Source of the DNA: Enterobacter sp. BIGb0383
Lineage (GTDB): Bacteria; Pseudomonadota; Gammaproteobacteria; Enterobacterales; Enterobacteriaceae
DNA length: 64,000 nucleotides
Reading direction: 5' to 3'
Assembly (NCBI RefSeq): GCF_003751845.1
Contig: NZ_RJKQ01000004.1
Span: forward strand, 360,929-424,928
The position numbers were made by a program, and so were the translations under genes. Of this stretch, positions 10,269 to 20,280 are shown one piece after another (positions within the stretch are counted from its first letter, which is position 1; every line of letters begins with the position of its first letter). Under the pieces are notes generated by a model that worked only from the letters and a program-made list of their open reading frames with translations, ran no database searches and was not told where the DNA came from.

Positions 10269-12659
10269 TTAGCGTTTTGCCTGCCAGATACGTTGCTGAT
10301 AATCGCGAATAGAGCGGTCAGAGCTGAACATCCCGCAGCGAGCGGTATTCAGGATGGTCGCCCGGGTCCAGGCTTCTTCATCCCGGTACAGCACATCCAC
10401 CCGTTTTTGCGCTTCGACATAGCCTGCAAAGTCGGCCAGCAGCAGATACGGATCGCCGCCCTGCTTGCCGAGGCTGTGCAGCATCTGGTCGAAGGCGTGT
10501 TTGTCTCCGCCGCTGTATTTTCCGCTCTCCAGTTCTTTCAGCACCGCGTCCAGCAGCTTGTCTTTCTTACGCCATTTCACCGGATCGTAGCCTTTGGCCT
10601 TCAGGGCTTTGACCTGCTCCACCGTGTTGCCGAAGATAAAGATATTCTCCTCGCCAACCTGTTCGGCGATCTCGACGTTGGCACCGTCGAGAGTGCCCAC
10701 CGTCAGCGCCCCGTTCAGGGCCAGCTTCATATTGCCGGTGCCGGAGGCCTCTTTACCGGCGGTAGAGATCTGCTCGGAAATGTCCGCTGCCGGGATCAGC
10801 ATCTCGGCCGCCGAGACACAGTAGTCCGGAAGGAACACCACCTTCAGCTTATCGCCCACCTGCGGGTCGTTATTGATGACCTCAGCAACCTTGTTAATTG
10901 CCAGGATAATGTTTTTCGCGAGGTAATAGCCCGGAGCGGCCTTGGCACCGAACAGGAATACGCGCGGTACGCGGTCAGCCTTCGGATCGTCACGCAGTTC
11001 TTTGTACAGGGCCAGAATATGCAGCAGGTTCAGATGCTGGCGTTTGTACTCATGCAGGCGCTTGATCTGAATATCGAAAATCGCCTGCGGGTTAATTTCA
11101 ATCCCGGTGCGGGCCTTAACAAATTCAGCCAGCCGGACTTTATTCTCCTGCTTAATCTTGCGGTACGCCTGACGGAATTTCTTATCGTCGGCCGATTTTT
11201 CCAGCGCAATCAGGCGGTCGAGATCGTTAGCCCACTCTTTCTTCAGCGTTTTATCCAGCAGGGCGGCGAGCTGCGGATTGCACTGTTTGATCCAGCGGCG
11301 AGGCGTAATGCCGTTGGTGACGTTATGGAACTTGTTCGGCCACAGCTGGTGGTACTCGGGGAACAGGTCTTTCACCACCAGGTCCGAGTGCAGCGCGGCC
11401 ACGCCGTTCACCGCAAAGCCGCTGACCACGCACAGGTTGGCCATCCGTACCTGCCTGCTGTGCACCACCGCCAGCTTCTCCCAGACGGCTTTATCGCCGG
11501 GCCAGGTTTGCTTAACCCGTTCGTGGAAGCGGTCGTTGATGGCGTCGATAATCTGCATATGGCGCGGCAGCAGAGCCTTCACCAGCTTCTGGTCCCAGCA
11601 CTCAAGCGCTTCCGGCATCAGGGTATGGTTGGTGTAGGCGAAGGTGTTGCTGGTGATTGCCCAGGCGTCGTCCCAGCTCAGTTGATGCTCGTCGAGCAGT
11701 ACCCGCAGGAGTTCAGGGATGGCAATCGTCGGGTGGGTATCGTTAAGCTGGATCACTTCGTAATCCGCCAGCTCGCGCAGTTTGCGTCCGGCCTGGTGAT
11801 GGCGACGCAGAATGTCTGCCACCGAGCAGGCGCACTGGAAATACTGTTGCATCAGGCGCAGTTTTTTCCCGGCAAGATGGTTGTCGTTCGGATAGAGCAC
11901 TTTGGTCAGCTTTTCCGCATCGATCCCCTGGCGTTCGGCGCGCAGGAAGTCGCCGTCGTTAAATTTGGTCAGATCAAAGGGATGGGCGTGTTTTGCCTGC
12001 CACAGCCGCAGCGGCTGGGAGACGCCGTTACGGTAGCCGAGCACCGGGAGATCCCAGGCTTCGCCAGTCAGGGTAAATTCCGGTTTCCAGTGGCCTTTGA
12101 CCACCTTCCCGCCGATGCCAACCTGCACATCCAGGGCCTCATTGTGGCGGAACCAGGGATAGCTGGCGCGGTGCCAGTCGTCCGGCGCTTCCGTCTGGTG
12201 GCCGTCAACAAAGGACTGGCGGAACAGGCCGTACTGATAGTTCAGCCCGTAACCGGTCGCGGACTGGCCGACGGTGGCCATGGAGTCAAGGAAACAGGCC
12301 GCCAGTCGGCCAAGGCCGCCGTTGCCCAGCGCGGGATCGGTTTCCGCCTCCAGCAGGTCGCTCAGATTGATGTCCTGCGCTTTAAGCAGATCGCTGACCT
12401 GCTGATACCAGCCGAGATTCAGCAGGTTATTGCCGGTCAGGCGGCCAATCAGAAATTCCATCGAGATATAGTTTACGTGGCGCTGTTTACTGACCGCAGG
12501 CTGTGCGGGCAGATCGCCGAGCAACTCCGCCAGCGCGCCGCTCACCGCCTGCCACCACTGGCGCTGCGTCATCTCCTGCGCGGCGGATAGACCAAAGCGC
12601 TGCCACTGACGTGTCAGGGCAGCCTGAAAATGTTCGGGGTGGAAAGTCTGCTGTGACAT
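10269..12659 (-). CDS. malP: Maltodextrin phosphorylase MalP
   Basis: PLP-dependent GT35 phosphorylase degrades maltodextrins to glucose-1-phosphate in the cytosol. 796 residues (E. coli 797). The PLP-lysine signature [20 protein letters not shown] is intact, and [18 protein letters not shown] occurs near residue 114. It is homologous to GlgP (3984-6431) but prefers linear dextrins. It is the first gene of malPQ, transcribed divergently from malT across a 583-base region with MalT boxes. Confidence 0.98.
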   Translation of the reverse strand: MSQQTFHPEHFQAALTRQWQRFGLSAAQEMTQRQWWQAVSGALAELLGDLPAQPAVSKQRHVNYISMEFLIGRLTGNNLLNLGWYQQVSDLLKAQDINLSDLLEAETDPALGNGGLGRLAACFLDSMATVGQSATGYGLNYQYGLFRQSFVDGHQTEAPDDWHRASYPWFRHNEALDVQVGIGGKVVKGHWKPEFTLTGEAWDLPVLGYRNGVSQPLRLWQAKHAHPFDLTKFNDGDFLRAERQGIDAEKLTKVLYPNDNHLAGKKLRLMQQYFQCACSVADILRRHHQAGRKLRELADYEVIQLNDTHPTIAIPELLRVLLDEHQLSWDDAWAITSNTFAYTNHTLMPEALECWDQKLVKALLPRHMQIIDAINDRFHERVKQTWPGDKAVWEKLAVVHSRQVRMANLCVVSGFAVNGVAALHSDLVVKDLFPEYHQLWPNKFHNVTNGITPRRWIKQCNPQLAALLDKTLKKEWANDLDRLIALEKSADDKKFRQAYRKIKQENKVRLAEFVKARTGIEINPQAIFDIQIKRLHEYKRQHLNLLHILALYKELRDDPKADRVPRVFLFGAKAAPGYYLAKNIILAINKVAEVINNDPQVGDKLKVVFLPDYCVSAAEMLIPAADISEQISTAGKEASGTGNMKLALNGALTVGTLDGANVEIAEQVGEENIFIFGNTVEQVKALKAKGYDPVKWRKKDKLLDAVLKELESGKYSGGDKHAFDQMLHSLGKQGGDPYLLLADFAGYVEAQKRVDVLYRDEEAWTRATILNTARCGMFSSDRSIRDYQQRIWQAKR

Positions 12660-12724
12660 AGGGAAATCCGGTCCTTTAGCATTAAAAACGTTAAGGTCAG
12701 TGTGTCAGTGTGCCCGGCTGACTT

Positions 12725-12770
12725 CCTCCTCCCGCCGGGGATTAGCCAGGGAGGAGTCGCGGGGATGAGC
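12725..12770. promoter_or_regulatory. MalT boxes for the malPQ promoter
   Basis: Three matches to the MalT consensus GGGGAKGAGG. 12761-12770 GGGGATGAGC (plus, 9 of 10). 12748-12757 AGGGAGGAGT (plus, 8 of 10), exactly 13 bases away. 12725-12734, whose complement is CGGGAGGAGG (9 of 10). They lie 65-111 bases upstream of the malP start. MalT with ATP and maltotriose activates from such arrays. Boxes are seen; activation is inferred from family knowledge. Confidence 0.7.
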
Positions 12771-13100
12771 GAGAAATGTGATCAATCCCTCTTAAAGTTA
12801 GTCGCTTACGCGAAGTGTGCGCACTCTTTCTCCCCGACGGGTGGAGAAAATTTGCTCAGGTTGATTAACAAAATGAAATCCTGTTTCTGTAAAAATTAGC
12901 CCGTGCGGGAAGGGACGGTGCGGTGGAATAACATTTTCCACGGTGATGGTGCGGTTATTTCTTTATTTCCAGAAAGTGTCCGCTATGGCTTTTAATAGCA
13001 TCAGGAAGATCGGCTTTTTGCGGGAATGGAAAGGCGTCTCGATGCAGGCCGCGTCTTGCGCCGCTTGCAGAGAATATCTGCGGCGAGGTGCGATAATTAG

Positions 13101-13122
13101 AAGTGTGACAGGGTGCAAATTC
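13101..13122 (+). promoter_or_regulatory. CRP site upstream of malT
   Basis: TGTGA-N6-GCAAA core at 13104-13119, in AAGTGTGACAGGGTGCAAAT. The left half-site is perfect and the right one is degenerate. It resembles the CRP site I recall at the E. coli malT promoter. CRP-cAMP activation of malT makes the maltose regulon glucose-sensitive. Confidence 0.7.
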
Positions 13123-13242
13123 AGCGATACCCGAGTCGGACATAACTTGCAATAAATCGCAAACTGTCCGAACGTATTAATCATTAATTACGAAGCGCAA
13201 AAAAAATCCCGCTCTTCATCCTTCACAGTGAAGTGATTAATT

Positions 13243-15948
13243 ATGCTGATTCCATCTAAATTAAGTCGTCCGGTGCGCCTTGACCATACCGTGGTTCGCG
13301 ATCGGCTCCTGGCGAAGCTCTCCGGTGCGCACAATTATCGTTTACTGCTGATCACCAGCCCCGCCGGCTACGGAAAAACCACGCTTGTCTCGCAGTGGGC
13401 GGCGGGCAGGCGTGAACTGGGGTGGTTTTCGCTGGATGAAGGCGACAATCAGCAGGAGCGTTTTGCCAGCTACCTGATCGCGGCTGTCCAGCTGGCGACG
13501 GGTGGCCACTGCGCCAGTAGCGAAGTGATGGCGCAGAAACGACAGTATGCCAGCCTTTCTTCGCTGTTTGCGCAGCTGTTTATCGAACTGGCGGCCTGGG
13601 AACGGCCGCTCTATCTGGTGATTGATGATTACCACCTGGTGACCAACCCCGTTATCCATGATGCGATGCGCTTCTTCCTGCGTCATCAGCCGGAAAACCT
13701 GACCCTGGTTGTACTGTCGCGCAACCTGCCCCAGCTGGGCATCGCCAATCTGCGCGTGCGCGATCAGCTGCTGGAAGTCGGCAGCCAGCAGCTGGCGTTT
13801 ACCCATCAGGAAGCGAAGCAGTTCTTTGACCGTCGTCTGACCTCGCCCATTGAAGCCACCGAAAGCAGCCGCCTGTGCGACGACGTGGCAGGCTGGGCGA
13901 CGGCGCTGCAGCTGATTGCGCTCTCCGCCCGGCAAAATAGCGGGGCGGTGCAGCACTCGGCGCGCAGGCTATCCGGAATTAACGCCAGCCATCTCTCCGA
14001 CTATCTGGTGGATGAAGTGCTGGATAACGTCGATCTCAGTACCCGCCATTTTCTGCTGAAAAGTGCGCTTCTGCGCTCGATGAACGATGCGCTTATCGTT
14101 CGGGTCACCGGGGAAGAGAACGGTCAGATGCGGCTGGAAGAGATTGAGCGACAGGGCCTGTTTCTGCAGCGGATGGATGATTCCGGGGAGTGGTTCTCCT
14201 TTCATCCGCTGTTCGGCAGTTTTCTGCGTCAGCGCTGTCAGTGGGAGCTGGCTCAGTCGCTGCCCGATATTCATCGTGCGGCGGCCGAAAGCTGGATGGC
14301 ACAGGGGTTTCCCAGCGAAGCGATCCATCATGCGCTGGAGGCCGGAGACGGCAGTATGCTGCGCGATATTCTGCTGAACCACGCCTGGGGACTGTTTAAC
14401 CATAGTGAGCTGACCCTGCTGGAGGCGTCCCTGCAGGCGCTGGAGTGGCAAAGTCTGCTGGAAAATCCGAAGCTGGTGCTGCTGCAGGCCTGGCTGATGC
14501 AGAGCCAGCATCGCTACAGCGAGGTGAACACCCTGCTGGCCCGCGCCGAGCAGGAGATGCGCGGTGAAATGGATGATTCCCTGCACGGCGATTTTAATGC
14601 TCTGCGTGCGCAGGTGGCGATCAACGACGGCGATCAGGAAGAGGCCGAGCGGCTGGCAATGGTCGCGCTGGAGACGCTGCCGGTCGCCAGCTTCTACAGC
14701 CGCATTGTGGCGACCTCCGTGCACGGAGAAGTGCTGCACTGCAAGGGGCAGCTGAGCGACTCGCTGGCGGTCATGAAGCAGACGGAAATGATGGCACGCC
14801 GTCACGAGGTGTGGCATTACGGGCTGTGGAGCCTGATCCAGCAGAGCGAAATTCTCTTCGCCCAGGGCTTTTTGCAGGCCGCGTGGGAGAGCCAGGAGAA
14901 GGCATTCCAGCTGATCCGCGAGCAGCACCTTGAACAGCTCCCGCTGCATGAATTTTTACTGCGTATCCGTTCCCAGCTGCTGTGGGCCTGGGCGCGGCTG
15001 GACGATGCGGAAAGCACGGCTCGCAGCGGTATGGCGGTGCTGGAAGCCTATCAGCCTCAGCAGCAGCTTCAGTGCCTGGCGCTGCTGGTGCAGGTGTCGC
15101 TGGCGCGAGGCAATCTTGATAACGCCCGCAGCCATTTGAGCCGACTGGAAAACCTGCTGGGTAACGGCTATTACCACAGCGACTGGGTGTCCAATGCCGA
15201 TAAGGTCAGGGTGATTTACTGGCAGATGACCGGAGATCAAGCCGCGGCCGCGCAGTGGCTGCGCCAGACGCCGAAACCGGCGTTTGCTAATAACCATTTT
15301 CTGCAAAGTCAGTGGCGCAACATCGCCCGGGCGCAGATCCTGCTGGGCGAGTTTGAACCGGCGGAAATTGTGCTGGAAGAGCTGAACGAAAACGCCCGCA
15401 GCCTGCGTTTGATGAGCGATCTTAACCGTAATTTGCTGCTGTTGAATCAGCTTTACTGGCAGGCGGATCGCAAAAGTGATGCTCAGCGGGTACTGCTGGA
15501 AGCGCTGCGGCTGGCTAACCGGACCGGTTTTATCAGCCATTTTGTGATTGAGGGCGAGGCGATGGCCCAGCAGCTACGCCAGCTGATCCAGCTTAACCGG
15601 CTCCCGGAGCTGGAACAGCATCGTGCTCAGCGCATTCTGCGCGAGATTAACCAGCACCACCGGCATAAGTTCGCCCATTTTGATGAGGGGTTTGTCGAGC
15701 GTCTGCTTAACCACCCGGAAGTTCCTGAGCTGATCCGCACCAGCCCGCTGACCCAGCGCGAGTGGCAGGTGCTGGGACTGATCTATTCCGGCTACAGCAA
15801 TGAACAGATTGCCGGTGAGCTGGCGGTGGCGGCCACCACCATCAAAACGCATATCCGCAATCTGTATCAAAAGCTTGGGGTCGCGCATCGCCAGGATGCG
15901 GTGCAGCATGCTCAGCGACTGCTGAAAATGATGGGCTACGGGGTCTAG
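13243..15948 (+). CDS. malT: Maltose regulon transcriptional activator MalT
   Basis: ATP- and maltotriose-dependent activator of the mal genes, a STAND-class NTPase. 901 residues, equal to E. coli Mal[11 protein letters not shown] at about residues 36-45 is the Walker A motif, and LVIDDYHL near 125 is the Walker B region. A long helical sensor region with TPR-like repeats follows. The C-terminal LuxR-type helix-turn-helix (about 830-893) includes [20 protein letters not shown]. It is divergent from malPQ. In E. coli the rtc genes lie between malT and glpR; here glpR follows convergently after 31 bases. Confidence 0.98.
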   Translation: MLIPSKLSRPVRLDHTVVRDRLLAKLSGAHNYRLLLITSPAGYGKTTLVSQWAAGRRELGWFSLDEGDNQQERFASYLIAAVQLATGGHCASSEVMAQKRQYASLSSLFAQLFIELAAWERPLYLVIDDYHLVTNPVIHDAMRFFLRHQPENLTLVVLSRNLPQLGIANLRVRDQLLEVGSQQLAFTHQEAKQFFDRRLTSPIEATESSRLCDDVAGWATALQLIALSARQNSGAVQHSARRLSGINASHLSDYLVDEVLDNVDLSTRHFLLKSALLRSMNDALIVRVTGEENGQMRLEEIERQGLFLQRMDDSGEWFSFHPLFGSFLRQRCQWELAQSLPDIHRAAAESWMAQGFPSEAIHHALEAGDGSMLRDILLNHAWGLFNHSELTLLEASLQALEWQSLLENPKLVLLQAWLMQSQHRYSEVNTLLARAEQEMRGEMDDSLHGDFNALRAQVAINDGDQEEAERLAMVALETLPVASFYSRIVATSVHGEVLHCKGQLSDSLAVMKQTEMMARRHEVWHYGLWSLIQQSEILFAQGFLQAAWESQEKAFQLIREQHLEQLPLHEFLLRIRSQLLWAWARLDDAESTARSGMAVLEAYQPQQQLQCLALLVQVSLARGNLDNARSHLSRLENLLGNGYYHSDWVSNADKVRVIYWQMTGDQAAAAQWLRQTPKPAFANNHFLQSQWRNIARAQILLGEFEPAEIVLEELNENARSLRLMSDLNRNLLLLNQLYWQADRKSDAQRVLLEALRLANRTGFISHFVIEGEAMAQQLRQLIQLNRLPELEQHRAQRILREINQHHRHKFAHFDEGFVERLLNHPEVPELIRTSPLTQREWQVLGLIYSGYSNEQIAGELAVAATTIKTHIRNLYQKLGVAHRQDAVQHAQRLLKMMGYGV

Positions 15949-15949
15949 C

Positions 15950-15971
15950 GGAGCCTGAGTTTTCAGGCTCC
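15950..15971. terminator. Hairpin between malT and glpR
   Basis: GGAGCCTGA (15950-15958) pairs with TCAGGCTCC (15963-15971) around a 4-base loop, between the convergent stops of malT and glpR. There is no real U-run on either strand, so efficiency is uncertain. Confidence 0.55.
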
Positions 15972-15979
15972 GGAAGGGA

Positions 15980-16738
15980 TCAGCACAGCTCCAGCTGCAG
16001 GTTGTTATCGGTAATGACCTGCATGACGCCCGGCGGTGGCAGAATGTCGGTGTAGACCGCATCCACCATGCTGATGCTGCCCATATTGACCATCGCGTTG
16101 CGGCCAAATTTGGAGTGATCCACGACCAGCATCACGTGGCGCGAATTTTCAATAATCGCCCGCTTGGTGCGGACTTCGTGATAGTCAAACTCCAGCAGCG
16201 AGCCGTCGCTGTCCACGCCGCTGATCCCCAGAATGCCGAAATCCAGACGGAACTGGGAGATAAAATCCAGCGTCGCTTCGCCGATAATCCCGCCGTCGCG
16301 GCTGCGCAGTTCACCGCCCGCCAGAATAATGCGGAAATCCTCTTTCGCCATCAGCGTGTTCGCCACGTTCAGGTTATTGGTGACGATGCGCAGGTTGGTG
16401 TGATCGAGGAGGGCATGCGCCACGGCTTCCGGAGTGGTACCGATATCGATAAACAGGGTTGCACCGTTGGGGATCTGGCTGGCGACTTTACGGGCAATGC
16501 GCTCTTTCTCTGCCGTCTGGGTGGCCTTACGGTCATGCCAGGAGGTGTTAACGGAGCTGGAGGGCAGCGCCGCGCCGCCGTGGTGGCGCAGGATGAGATT
16601 CTGTTCCGCCAGATCGTTGAGATCGCGGCGGATGGTCTGGGGGCTGACGGAAAACTGTTCCACCAACTCTTCGGTACTGACATAGCCCTGCTGTTTTACC
16701 CGTTCGACGATAGCGTCATGACGTTGTGTCTGTTTCAT
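15980..16738 (-). CDS. glpR: Glycerol-3-phosphate regulon repressor GlpR
   Basis: DeoR-family repressor; glycerol-3-phosphate releases it from operators such as those at glpD (7998-8037). 252 residues, equal to E. coli. The N-terminal winged helix contains STEELVEQFSVSPQTIRRDL. The C-terminal sugar-phosphate sensor includes IDIGTTPEAVAHAL and LAGGELRSRDGGIIGE. E. coli K-12 MG1655 is known to carry a glpR mutation; this copy looks intact. It is last in the minus-strand order glpE-glpG-glpR. Confidence 0.96.
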   Translation of the reverse strand: MKQTQRHDAIVERVKQQGYVSTEELVEQFSVSPQTIRRDLNDLAEQNLILRHHGGAALPSSSVNTSWHDRKATQTAEKERIARKVASQIPNGATLFIDIGTTPEAVAHALLDHTNLRIVTNNLNVANTLMAKEDFRIILAGGELRSRDGGIIGEATLDFISQFRLDFGILGISGVDSDGSLLEFDYHEVRTKRAIIENSRHVMLVVDHSKFGRNAMVNMGSISMVDAVYTDILPPPGVMQVITDNNLQLELC

Positions 16739-16755
16739 TTATTATTTTGCATCCG

Positions 16756-17577
16756 TTAGCGCTTATTTTTGCTGTCAACCAGTGCCATGGCGAGCCCGAC
16801 CAGCAGCCCGGTAACGTGGGCGCCATTAGCTATCGACATCCCGAACAGATCGAACCATCCAACCACTAACCATACCAGAGCAAAGGCCATCATGCCGCGC
16901 TGTAAGTAGATCCCGCTTTGCGGCTCCCGCTCGCCCCTGAGCCAGACGTAACCAATCAGCGCATAGACCACGCCGGACAGGCCGCCAAACCACGGGCCGC
17001 TAAATTTATGCTGAATAAATCCGCTCAGCAGGGCGCTGATAACGGTAATCACGACAAGCTTACCGCTGCCCAGCCGCTTTTCTACCGCGCCGCCGAGATA
17101 CCACCACCACAGCAGATTAAACAGAATATGCATCAGGGAAAAGTGCATCAGCGCGTGGCTGAAGTAACGCCAGATATCGAGGCGCAGAGAGGGGTCGTAG
17201 GGCCAGGCCAGCCAGACCATCACTTCCTGAGCGCTGAGCGCGTTCATCAGAATGAACACCAGGATACAGGCTGCCGCCACCAGCAGCGTCACCGGTCCGG
17301 CGCGTTCACGCAGGGTGGCGAGAAAAGGGTAGCGACGATAATGCAGCCCGGCGTTGGTCTGGCCCGAATGCCAGCTGGCCGCCAGATAGCGCGGGTCGGC
17401 GGGGTTTTCCAGAAAACGTGCCAGCTCGCTTTTGACCTGTTCGGCCTGGCTTTCATCCGCCAGCCAGACGTCGGTATGCGTATGCTGCTGAATGGTCAAA
17501 ATAACACCCCGCGTCGCCATATAGTCGACGAACGCCTGCGCGACGCGGGGATTGGTAAAAGAGGTGATCATCAACAT
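16756..17577 (-). CDS. glpG: Rhomboid intramembrane serine protease GlpG
   Basis: Inner-membrane rhomboid protease that cleaves transmembrane substrates within the bilayer. 273 residues from MLMITSF (E. coli 276). A cytosolic N-terminal domain of about 90 residues is followed by six membrane helices. The catalytic dyad is visible: Ser in [17 protein letters not shown] and His in [34 protein letters not shown] is the conserved L1/TM2 region. Met two codons upstream (17583) is possible, but this start matches the family. It lies 17 bases before glpR and downstream of glpE. Confidence 0.95.
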   Translation of the reverse strand: MLMITSFTNPRVAQAFVDYMATRGVILTIQQHTHTDVWLADESQAEQVKSELARFLENPADPRYLAASWHSGQTNAGLHYRRYPFLATLRERAGPVTLLVAAACILVFILMNALSAQEVMVWLAWPYDPSLRLDIWRYFSHALMHFSLMHILFNLLWWWYLGGAVEKRLGSGKLVVITVISALLSGFIQHKFSGPWFGGLSGVVYALIGYVWLRGEREPQSGIYLQRGMMAFALVWLVVGWFDLFGMSIANGAHVTGLLVGLAMALVDSKNKR

Positions 17578-17610
17578 AAACACTTCATCCTTCAGGCTGC
17601 CTTTTGGGCT

Positions 17611-17940
17611 TTACATCCCGCCGTGAGCGACTTCCGCCGGGAAATGGCGATGCCAGGCGTCAAAGCCGCCGTCAACGCTGTAAACCCGGTCGTAGCCCTG
17701 CTCCAGCAGATACTGGGCCGCGCCTTTGCTGCTGTTGCCGTGATAGCACATGACCAGCACCGGGGTTTCAAAATCGGTCTGCTGCATAAAAGTGGCAAGG
17801 CTGGCGTTGGTCAGGTGGAAGGCATCCGGCATATGACCCATCGCATAGCTTTGCGGGTCGCGGATATCGACCATCACCGCGGTACCCTGAAGCAGCATCT
17901 GGTGCGCCTGCTCCACGTTAATACATTCGAACTGATCCAT
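17611..17940 (-). CDS. glpE: Thiosulfate sulfurtransferase GlpE
   Basis: Single-domain cytosolic rhodanese transferring sulfane sulfur from thiosulfate to cyanide or thioredoxin. 109 residues from MDQFECINV (E. coli 108). The active-site loop CYHGNSSKG has the catalytic Cys. The frame is open for 19 more codons upstream, but only this Met matches homologues. In E. coli glpE is divergent from glpD. Here it is 97 bases downstream of nfuA in the same direction, at the other end of the inverted block. Confidence 0.95.
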   Translation of the reverse strand: MDQFECINVEQAHQMLLQGTAVMVDIRDPQSYAMGHMPDAFHLTNASLATFMQQTDFETPVLVMCYHGNSSKGAAQYLLEQGYDRVYSVDGGFDAWHRHFPAEVAHGGM

Positions 17941-17994
17941 AGTGTCTCTTTGAGTTGATTGCAGGTGAGGATGTTCTGGTGGCAGGTTTAACCG

Positions 17995-18024
17995 CACCCG
18001 GCCTGGTTGCGATGAGGCCGGGTG
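17995..18024. terminator. Hairpin between nfuA and glpE
   Basis: CACCCGGCC (17995-18003; G at 17994 precedes) pairs with GGCCGGGTG (18016-18024) around a 12-base loop, just past the nfuA stop. The minus-strand tail is GCGGTTAAACC, not a U-run. It may be a weak terminator or a REP-like palindrome, and it marks the second junction of the mal-glp inversion. Confidence 0.5.
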
Positions 18025-18037
18025 AGGGAGGCACGAC

Positions 18038-18613
18038 TTAGTAGTAGGAGTGCTCGCCGCGCTGGTGTTCGGTCAGATCGCGAACGCCTTTCAGGTCGGG
18101 GAATTCATTCAGCAGCTGTTTTTCGATGCCTTCTTTCAGGGTGACATCGACCATGGAACACCCGTTACAGCCGCCGCCGAACTGCAGGATGGCGAAGCCT
18201 TCATCGGTGATCTCCATCAGCGTGACCTTACCGCCGTGGCCAGCCAGCTGCGGGTTAATCTGCGCCTGCAGCATATACTCGACGCGCTCCATCAGCGGGG
18301 CGTCATCGGAGACTTTGCGCATTTTGGCGTTTGGCGCTTTCAGCGTCAGCTGAGAACCCAGTTGATCGGTGACAAAGTCGATTTCTGCATCTTCCAGATA
18401 CGGGGCGCTCAGCTCATCAACATAGGCGGTCAGCTGCTCAAACGGCAGCGCGGTATCGGTAGCTTCTACGGCATCCGGCGGGCAGTAGGAGACGCCGCAC
18501 TCGGCGTTAGGTGTACCGGGGTTAATGACAAAAACGCGGATCTGCGTCCCTTCTTCCTGATTTGCCAGCAGTTTAGAAAAGTGCGCTTGCGCAGTATCGG
18601 AAATACGGATCAT
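18038..18613 (-). CDS. nfuA: Fe-S cluster carrier / biogenesis protein NfuA
   Basis: Delivers 4Fe-4S clusters to apo-proteins, especially under oxidative stress or iron starvation. 191 residues, equal to E. coli. A degenerate A-type-carrier-like N-terminal domain is followed by a C-terminal Nfu domain with the cluster-binding [17 protein letters not shown] (Cys-x2-Cys near residues 149-152). It lies between gntX (58 bases upstream) and glpE, all on the minus strand. E. coli has gntT on the far side of nfuA, which is absent here. Confidence 0.97.
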   Translation of the reverse strand: MIRISDTAQAHFSKLLANQEEGTQIRVFVINPGTPNAECGVSYCPPDAVEATDTALPFEQLTAYVDELSAPYLEDAEIDFVTDQLGSQLTLKAPNAKMRKVSDDAPLMERVEYMLQAQINPQLAGHGGKVTLMEITDEGFAILQFGGGCNGCSMVDVTLKEGIEKQLLNEFPDLKGVRDLTEHQRGEHSYY

Positions 18614-18671
18614 AGCAATGGCCTAATAGTTGACTATTTTACCTGGTTATAATACGCCCATCATCGAGGCT

Positions 18672-19355
18672 CTACAAGGTTCGACAGAGGCACCATATCT
18701 GGACAGTCGCTGCGCCCGCGCCGAGTAACAGACGCGAAATTTCCGCAACGGTGCTGCCGGTTGTGACGACATCATCCACAACAACCATATGGCGACCCCT
18801 GGGGGAGAATTCAAGTCGAAAGGCATTTTTCAGGTTACGCCGTCGTCGGGCAGCCGTCAGACGGTGCTGAATTTGTGTCGGCCTCACCCGTTCGATGGCG
18901 TTTTCTGCGTACCGGCAGCCAAGCCAGTGTGCCAGCGGCCGACACAGCAGGTCGCTCTGATTAAAGCCGCGACGCCAGTGGCGACGCGGGAAGAGCGGGA
19001 CGCTGAGTATCACGTCCGGACGGGCCAGCCCTGCGCTGCGTCGGGTCTGTAGCCAGGCCAGCAGCAGGAGCCTCGCCAGCGCGGGCGCCAGTTCTGGCTG
19101 GCGGGAAAACTTAAAGCGATGCAGCAGCGGGCGTAAGGGCGGGGCGTAATCGCTGACGGCAATCAGCCGCTGCCACGGGGGCGGTTTTTGCAGGCAGCGC
19201 CCGCACGGCAGGTCGGTACGGCCCGCAGGCAGACCACACTGCGGGCAGAGCAGGCGTGGCAGCAGCAGGGCCGCGCTACAGCGCGAGCAGACTCCCCGAC
19301 GCGGCTGCGCCAGCGGCATTCGGCATAGCCAGCACAAGCCCCAGGCTGTTAGCAT
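18672..19355 (-). CDS. gntX: ComF-family phosphoribosyltransferase-like protein GntX
   Basis: 227 residues from MLTAWGLCWLC, the same as E. coli GntX. N-terminal cysteines (CWLC, CSRC, CPQCG, CGRC) look like a zinc-binding module. The C-terminal half carries the phosphoribosyltransferase-type motif VVVDDVVTTGST. The family is related to ComF, which is needed for natural transformation in Haemophilus and Bacillus; GntX has been linked to DNA use as a nutrient. The longer frame adds 21 codons without homology, so I use 19355. It is divergent from bioH, 37 bases away. Confidence 0.92.
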   Translation of the reverse strand: MLTAWGLCWLCRMPLAQPRRGVCSRCSAALLLPRLLCPQCGLPAGRTDLPCGRCLQKPPPWQRLIAVSDYAPPLRPLLHRFKFSRQPELAPALARLLLLAWLQTRRSAGLARPDVILSVPLFPRRHWRRGFNQSDLLCRPLAHWLGCRYAENAIERVRPTQIQHRLTAARRRRNLKNAFRLEFSPRGRHMVVVDDVVTTGSTVAEISRLLLGAGAATVQIWCLCRTL

Positions 19356-19392
19356 ATTGCACCTCGAAATCGATGAGTGGGAACAGTAACTG

Positions 19393-20169
19393 ATGAACGA
19401 CATCTGGTGGCAATCCAAAGGCGAAGGAAAGTGTCATCTTGTGCTGCTGCACGGATGGGGACTGAATGCGGAAGTCTGGGATTGCATCATCGACCCACTC
19501 AGCGCGCATTTTACGCTGCATCTGGTGGACCTGCCGGGGTTTGGCCGCAGCCAGGGGTTTGGGGCCATGTCGCTGGAGGCGATGGCCGGGGCCGTGCTGG
19601 AGCAGGCCCCGGAACAGGCGATATGGCTCGGCTGGAGCCTGGGCGGGCTGGTCGCCAGCCAGGTCGCGTTAACGCATCCGGAGCGCGTTCAGGCCCTGGT
19701 CACGGTGGCCTCATCGCCCTGCTTTAGCGAGCATGAGGGCTGGCCGGGCATTAAATCTACCGTGCTTTCGGATTTTCAGCAGCAGCTCAGCGAAGACTTC
19801 CAGCGCACCGTCGAGCGTTTCCTGGCGCTGCAAACCCTGGGAACGGAAACCGCCAGACAGGATGCGCGCAGGCTGAAAAGCGCGGTGCTGGCGCTGCCGA
19901 TGCCGGACACGGCGGTGCTGAACGGTGGCCTGGAGATCCTTAAAACGGCCGACCTTCGCCAGGCGCTGATCCCGCTGACAATGCCGTTCCTGCGGCTTTA
20001 TGGCCGCCTTGACGGGCTGGTGCCGCGCAAAATCGTTCCGCAACTTGATGCGTTATGGCCCGCGAGCCGCTCGCGGGTGATAGACAAAGCGGCCCACGCA
20101 CCTTTTATTTCGCATCCGGGCGCATTTTGCGAGGCGCTGATTGAGCTGAAGGCTGACGTGCTTTCATAA
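19393..20169 (+). CDS. bioH: Pimeloyl-ACP methyl ester carboxylesterase BioH
   Basis: Hydrolyses pimeloyl-ACP methyl ester, ending pimelate chain elongation in biotin synthesis. Alpha/beta hydrolase of 258 residues (E. coli 256). The nucleophile is Ser82 in [11 protein letters not shown]. The Asp lies in [12 protein letters not shown] and the His in [19 protein letters not shown] near residue 20 provides the oxyanion region. It stands apart from other bio genes, as in E. coli. Confidence 0.96.
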   Translation: MNDIWWQSKGEGKCHLVLLHGWGLNAEVWDCIIDPLSAHFTLHLVDLPGFGRSQGFGAMSLEAMAGAVLEQAPEQAIWLGWSLGGLVASQVALTHPERVQALVTVASSPCFSEHEGWPGIKSTVLSDFQQQLSEDFQRTVERFLALQTLGTETARQDARRLKSAVLALPMPDTAVLNGGLEILKTADLRQALIPLTMPFLRLYGRLDGLVPRKIVPQLDALWPASRSRVIDKAAHAPFISHPGAFCEALIELKADVLS

Positions 20170-20280
20170 GTGGCAAAACCCGAATTTCGCGCTAATACTT
20201 TTAGCGTTGCGTTCCGGTGATTTAAGCGAAAAGCGGACGCAACAGGGTAAAAAAATCAACTTTTCAGGAGAGAAAAATCG

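Larger units (their letters stand above)
12660..13242. promoter_or_regulatory. malP-malT divergent intergenic region
   Basis: 583 bases without a supportable gene. It holds MalT-box-like sequences near malP and a CRP site near malT (both listed separately). The stretch immediately before malT (CATTAATTACGAAGCGCAAA) closely resembles, from memory, the E. coli malT leader. The middle (about 12800-13090) has only short frames with no convincing ribosome site, and I see nothing else in it. Confidence 0.8.

Noticed and set aside
10248-12590. Open frame of 780 codons on the plus strand opposite malP
   Set aside because: Antisense shadow of malP with no family similarity and no ribosome site.
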